Origin: Chloroflexota bacterium
GTDB taxonomy: Bacteria; Chloroflexota; Limnocylindria; Limnocylindrales; CSP1-4
Assembly: GCA_021790715.1 (NCBI GenBank)
Contig: JAJYGK010000215.1
Location: forward strand, 1 to 6,531
Reading direction: 5' to 3'
Length of the DNA: 6,531 nt
Part shown: piece by piece, positions 5,830 to 6,531 of the stretch
Layout of the letters: every line of letters begins with the position of its first letter
Numbering within the stretch: position 1 is the stretch's first letter
Notes under the pieces: model-generated
Seen by the model: the letters and a program-made list of their open reading frames with translations, nothing else
Told to the model about the DNA's origin: nothing
Database searches by the model: none
Made by a program: the position numbers and the translations under genes

Positions 5830-6531
5830 TTGCGTCCCAGCATCCCGTCGAACTCCCCGTCGCACCAGGCCGGTGGCCCCCTGCGGGTGCGCCGCGGGCT
5901 CCGGGCCACCCTCCTCCTGGTCGTCGCCCTTGCCGTCGTCGGCTGCAGCGCCACGGTCTCCGGGGCCGCGCCGGTGGCACACGGGGCGACGTCCGGCACG
6001 GGACCGTCCGGGGTGCGCGCGGCCGTGCGGCCGGGAACCCCGGGCGCCGGCGGCGCCGCCACGAGCGGCGCGACCGGACCCGCCGATTCCGCCTCCCCGC
6101 CTGCGGCAACGCCGACGTCCACCGGACCGGGCGGCGCCGCCCTCCTCTCGCCCGCGGTCCGAGCCCGCCTGTCGGCCGCCCTGCTGCGCCTGCGCGAGAC
6201 CCATCACCTGCCCGGCGTCCAGGCGGTGGTCCGGCTGGCGGACGGCGAGACGTGGACCGCCGATGCCGGCTACGCCGATCTCGCGACGCGGCAGCGCGTC
6301 ACGCCCACCACACTGTTCGACGCCGGCAGCATCACGAAGACGTTCCTCGCCGCGCTGACGCTGGAGCTCGCGAACGCGCACGTCCTGTCGCTGGACGATC
6401 CCGTCTCGCGCTGGCTGCCCGACTTCACGCCGGCCCGCGGCGTGACGATCCGCGAGCTCCTCGACCACACGAGCGGGATCGGGGAGCCGTTCGACAGCCA
6501 GGCGCTCCTGGCGCGGCTGGGATCGGCGCCC
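5830..6531 (+). CDS. Lipoprotein serine hydrolase, beta-lactamase/S12 (class C-like) family, 3' end missing
   Basis: The frame is open from a TTG to the window edge (234 codons; the C-terminal part is missing). It encodes a basic n-region (RVRRGLR, 19-25), a hydrophobic stretch (26-37) and a lipobox-like VVGC with C39 as the predicted lipidated residue, so the enzyme should be anchored outside the cytoplasmic membrane. A Pro/Ala/Gly/Thr-rich linker (about 40-104) precedes the catalytic domain. That domain shows DAGSITKTF with the SxxK nucleophile motif (S167, K170), LSLDDPVSRWLPDF, and LLDHTSGI, all typical of class C beta-lactamase-like hydrolases and D,D-peptidases of MEROPS family S12. The second catalytic motif (YxN) and the HxG or KTG-like motif would lie beyond the window. 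Substrate is not predictable: the family includes carboxypeptidases, esterases and amide hydrolases, and a true beta-lactamase should not be assumed. GTG 5818 and GTG 5887 are alternative starts; the latter would give a compact 19-residue lipoprotein signal. The long n-region with the TTG start is unusual. Confidence 0.85.
   Translation, partial: MRPSIPSNSPSHQAGGPLRVRRGLRATLLLVVALAVVGCSATVSGAAPVAHGATSGTGPSGVRAAVRPGTPGAGGAATSGATGPADSASPPAATPTSTGPGGAALLSPAVRARLSAALLRLRETHHLPGVQAVVRLADGETWTADAGYADLATRQRVTPTTLFDAGSITKTFLAALTLELANAHVLSLDDPVSRWLPDFTPARGVTIRELLDHTSGIGEPFDSQALLARLGSAP

Noticed and set aside
4177..6468. A 763-codon open frame on the minus strand spanning the GT87 gene, the divergent gap and the hydrolase gene
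   Set aside because: Its translation is Arg/Gly/Ala-rich with no domain, and it runs across two genes with clear family signatures in other frames. It is a high-GC shadow.
5830..6531. Calling the serine hydrolase an antibiotic-resistance beta-lactamase
   Set aside because: SxxK and LLDHTSGI are shared by esterases, peptidases and many hydrolases of unknown substrate. The remaining catalytic motifs are outside the window.

Overview
The window is very GC-rich (by eye roughly three quarters G+C), with strong G/C preference at third codon positions, GTG and TTG starts and short intergenic gaps. That fits a free-living high-GC bacterium. The gene styles (a UvrD-type helicase fused to a RecB-type nuclease, a GT87 membrane glycosyltransferase, a short Pro/Ala-rich tail-anchored protein) would suit Chloroflexota of the Limnocylindria type or Actinomycetota. 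This placement is inference only: no rRNA, tRNA or other marker gene is present.

Layout, left to right. Bases 1-164 hold no gene I can support. Bases 165-539 (minus) encode a 124-residue four-helix membrane protein of unknown function. It lies 57 bp downstream of, and is probably co-transcribed with, a large minus-strand gene (597-3719) for a UvrD/AdnAB-like DNA helicase-nuclease. That protein has intact superfamily 1 motifs and a C-terminal PD-(D/E)XK nuclease carrying a four-cysteine iron-sulfur signature. Its 5' end is a nine-copy 9-bp tandem repeat, which makes the start codon uncertain. A divergent promoter region (3720-3839) separates it from a plus-strand gene for a 116-residue tail-anchored protein (3840-4190). 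This gene converges on a minus-strand GT87 (DUF2029) glycosyltransferase gene (4224-5636), with a G/C hairpin between the two stop codons. A second divergent intergenic region (5637-5829), containing a perfect 14-bp palindrome, leads to a plus-strand lipoprotein serine hydrolase of the beta-lactamase (S12) type. That gene starts at a TTG at 5830 and runs off the right edge.

The genes do not form one obvious pathway. The helicase-nuclease belongs to DNA break processing or repair. The GT87 enzyme and the divergent lipoprotein hydrolase are both envelope proteins and may share a control region. I found no CRISPR array, insertion sequence, prophage gene, RNA gene or recognisable defence or biosynthetic cluster. 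The points most worth checking are the repeat-laden helicase 5' end, the lone Fe-S helicase-nuclease with no partner subunit beside it, and the palindrome between the two envelope genes.
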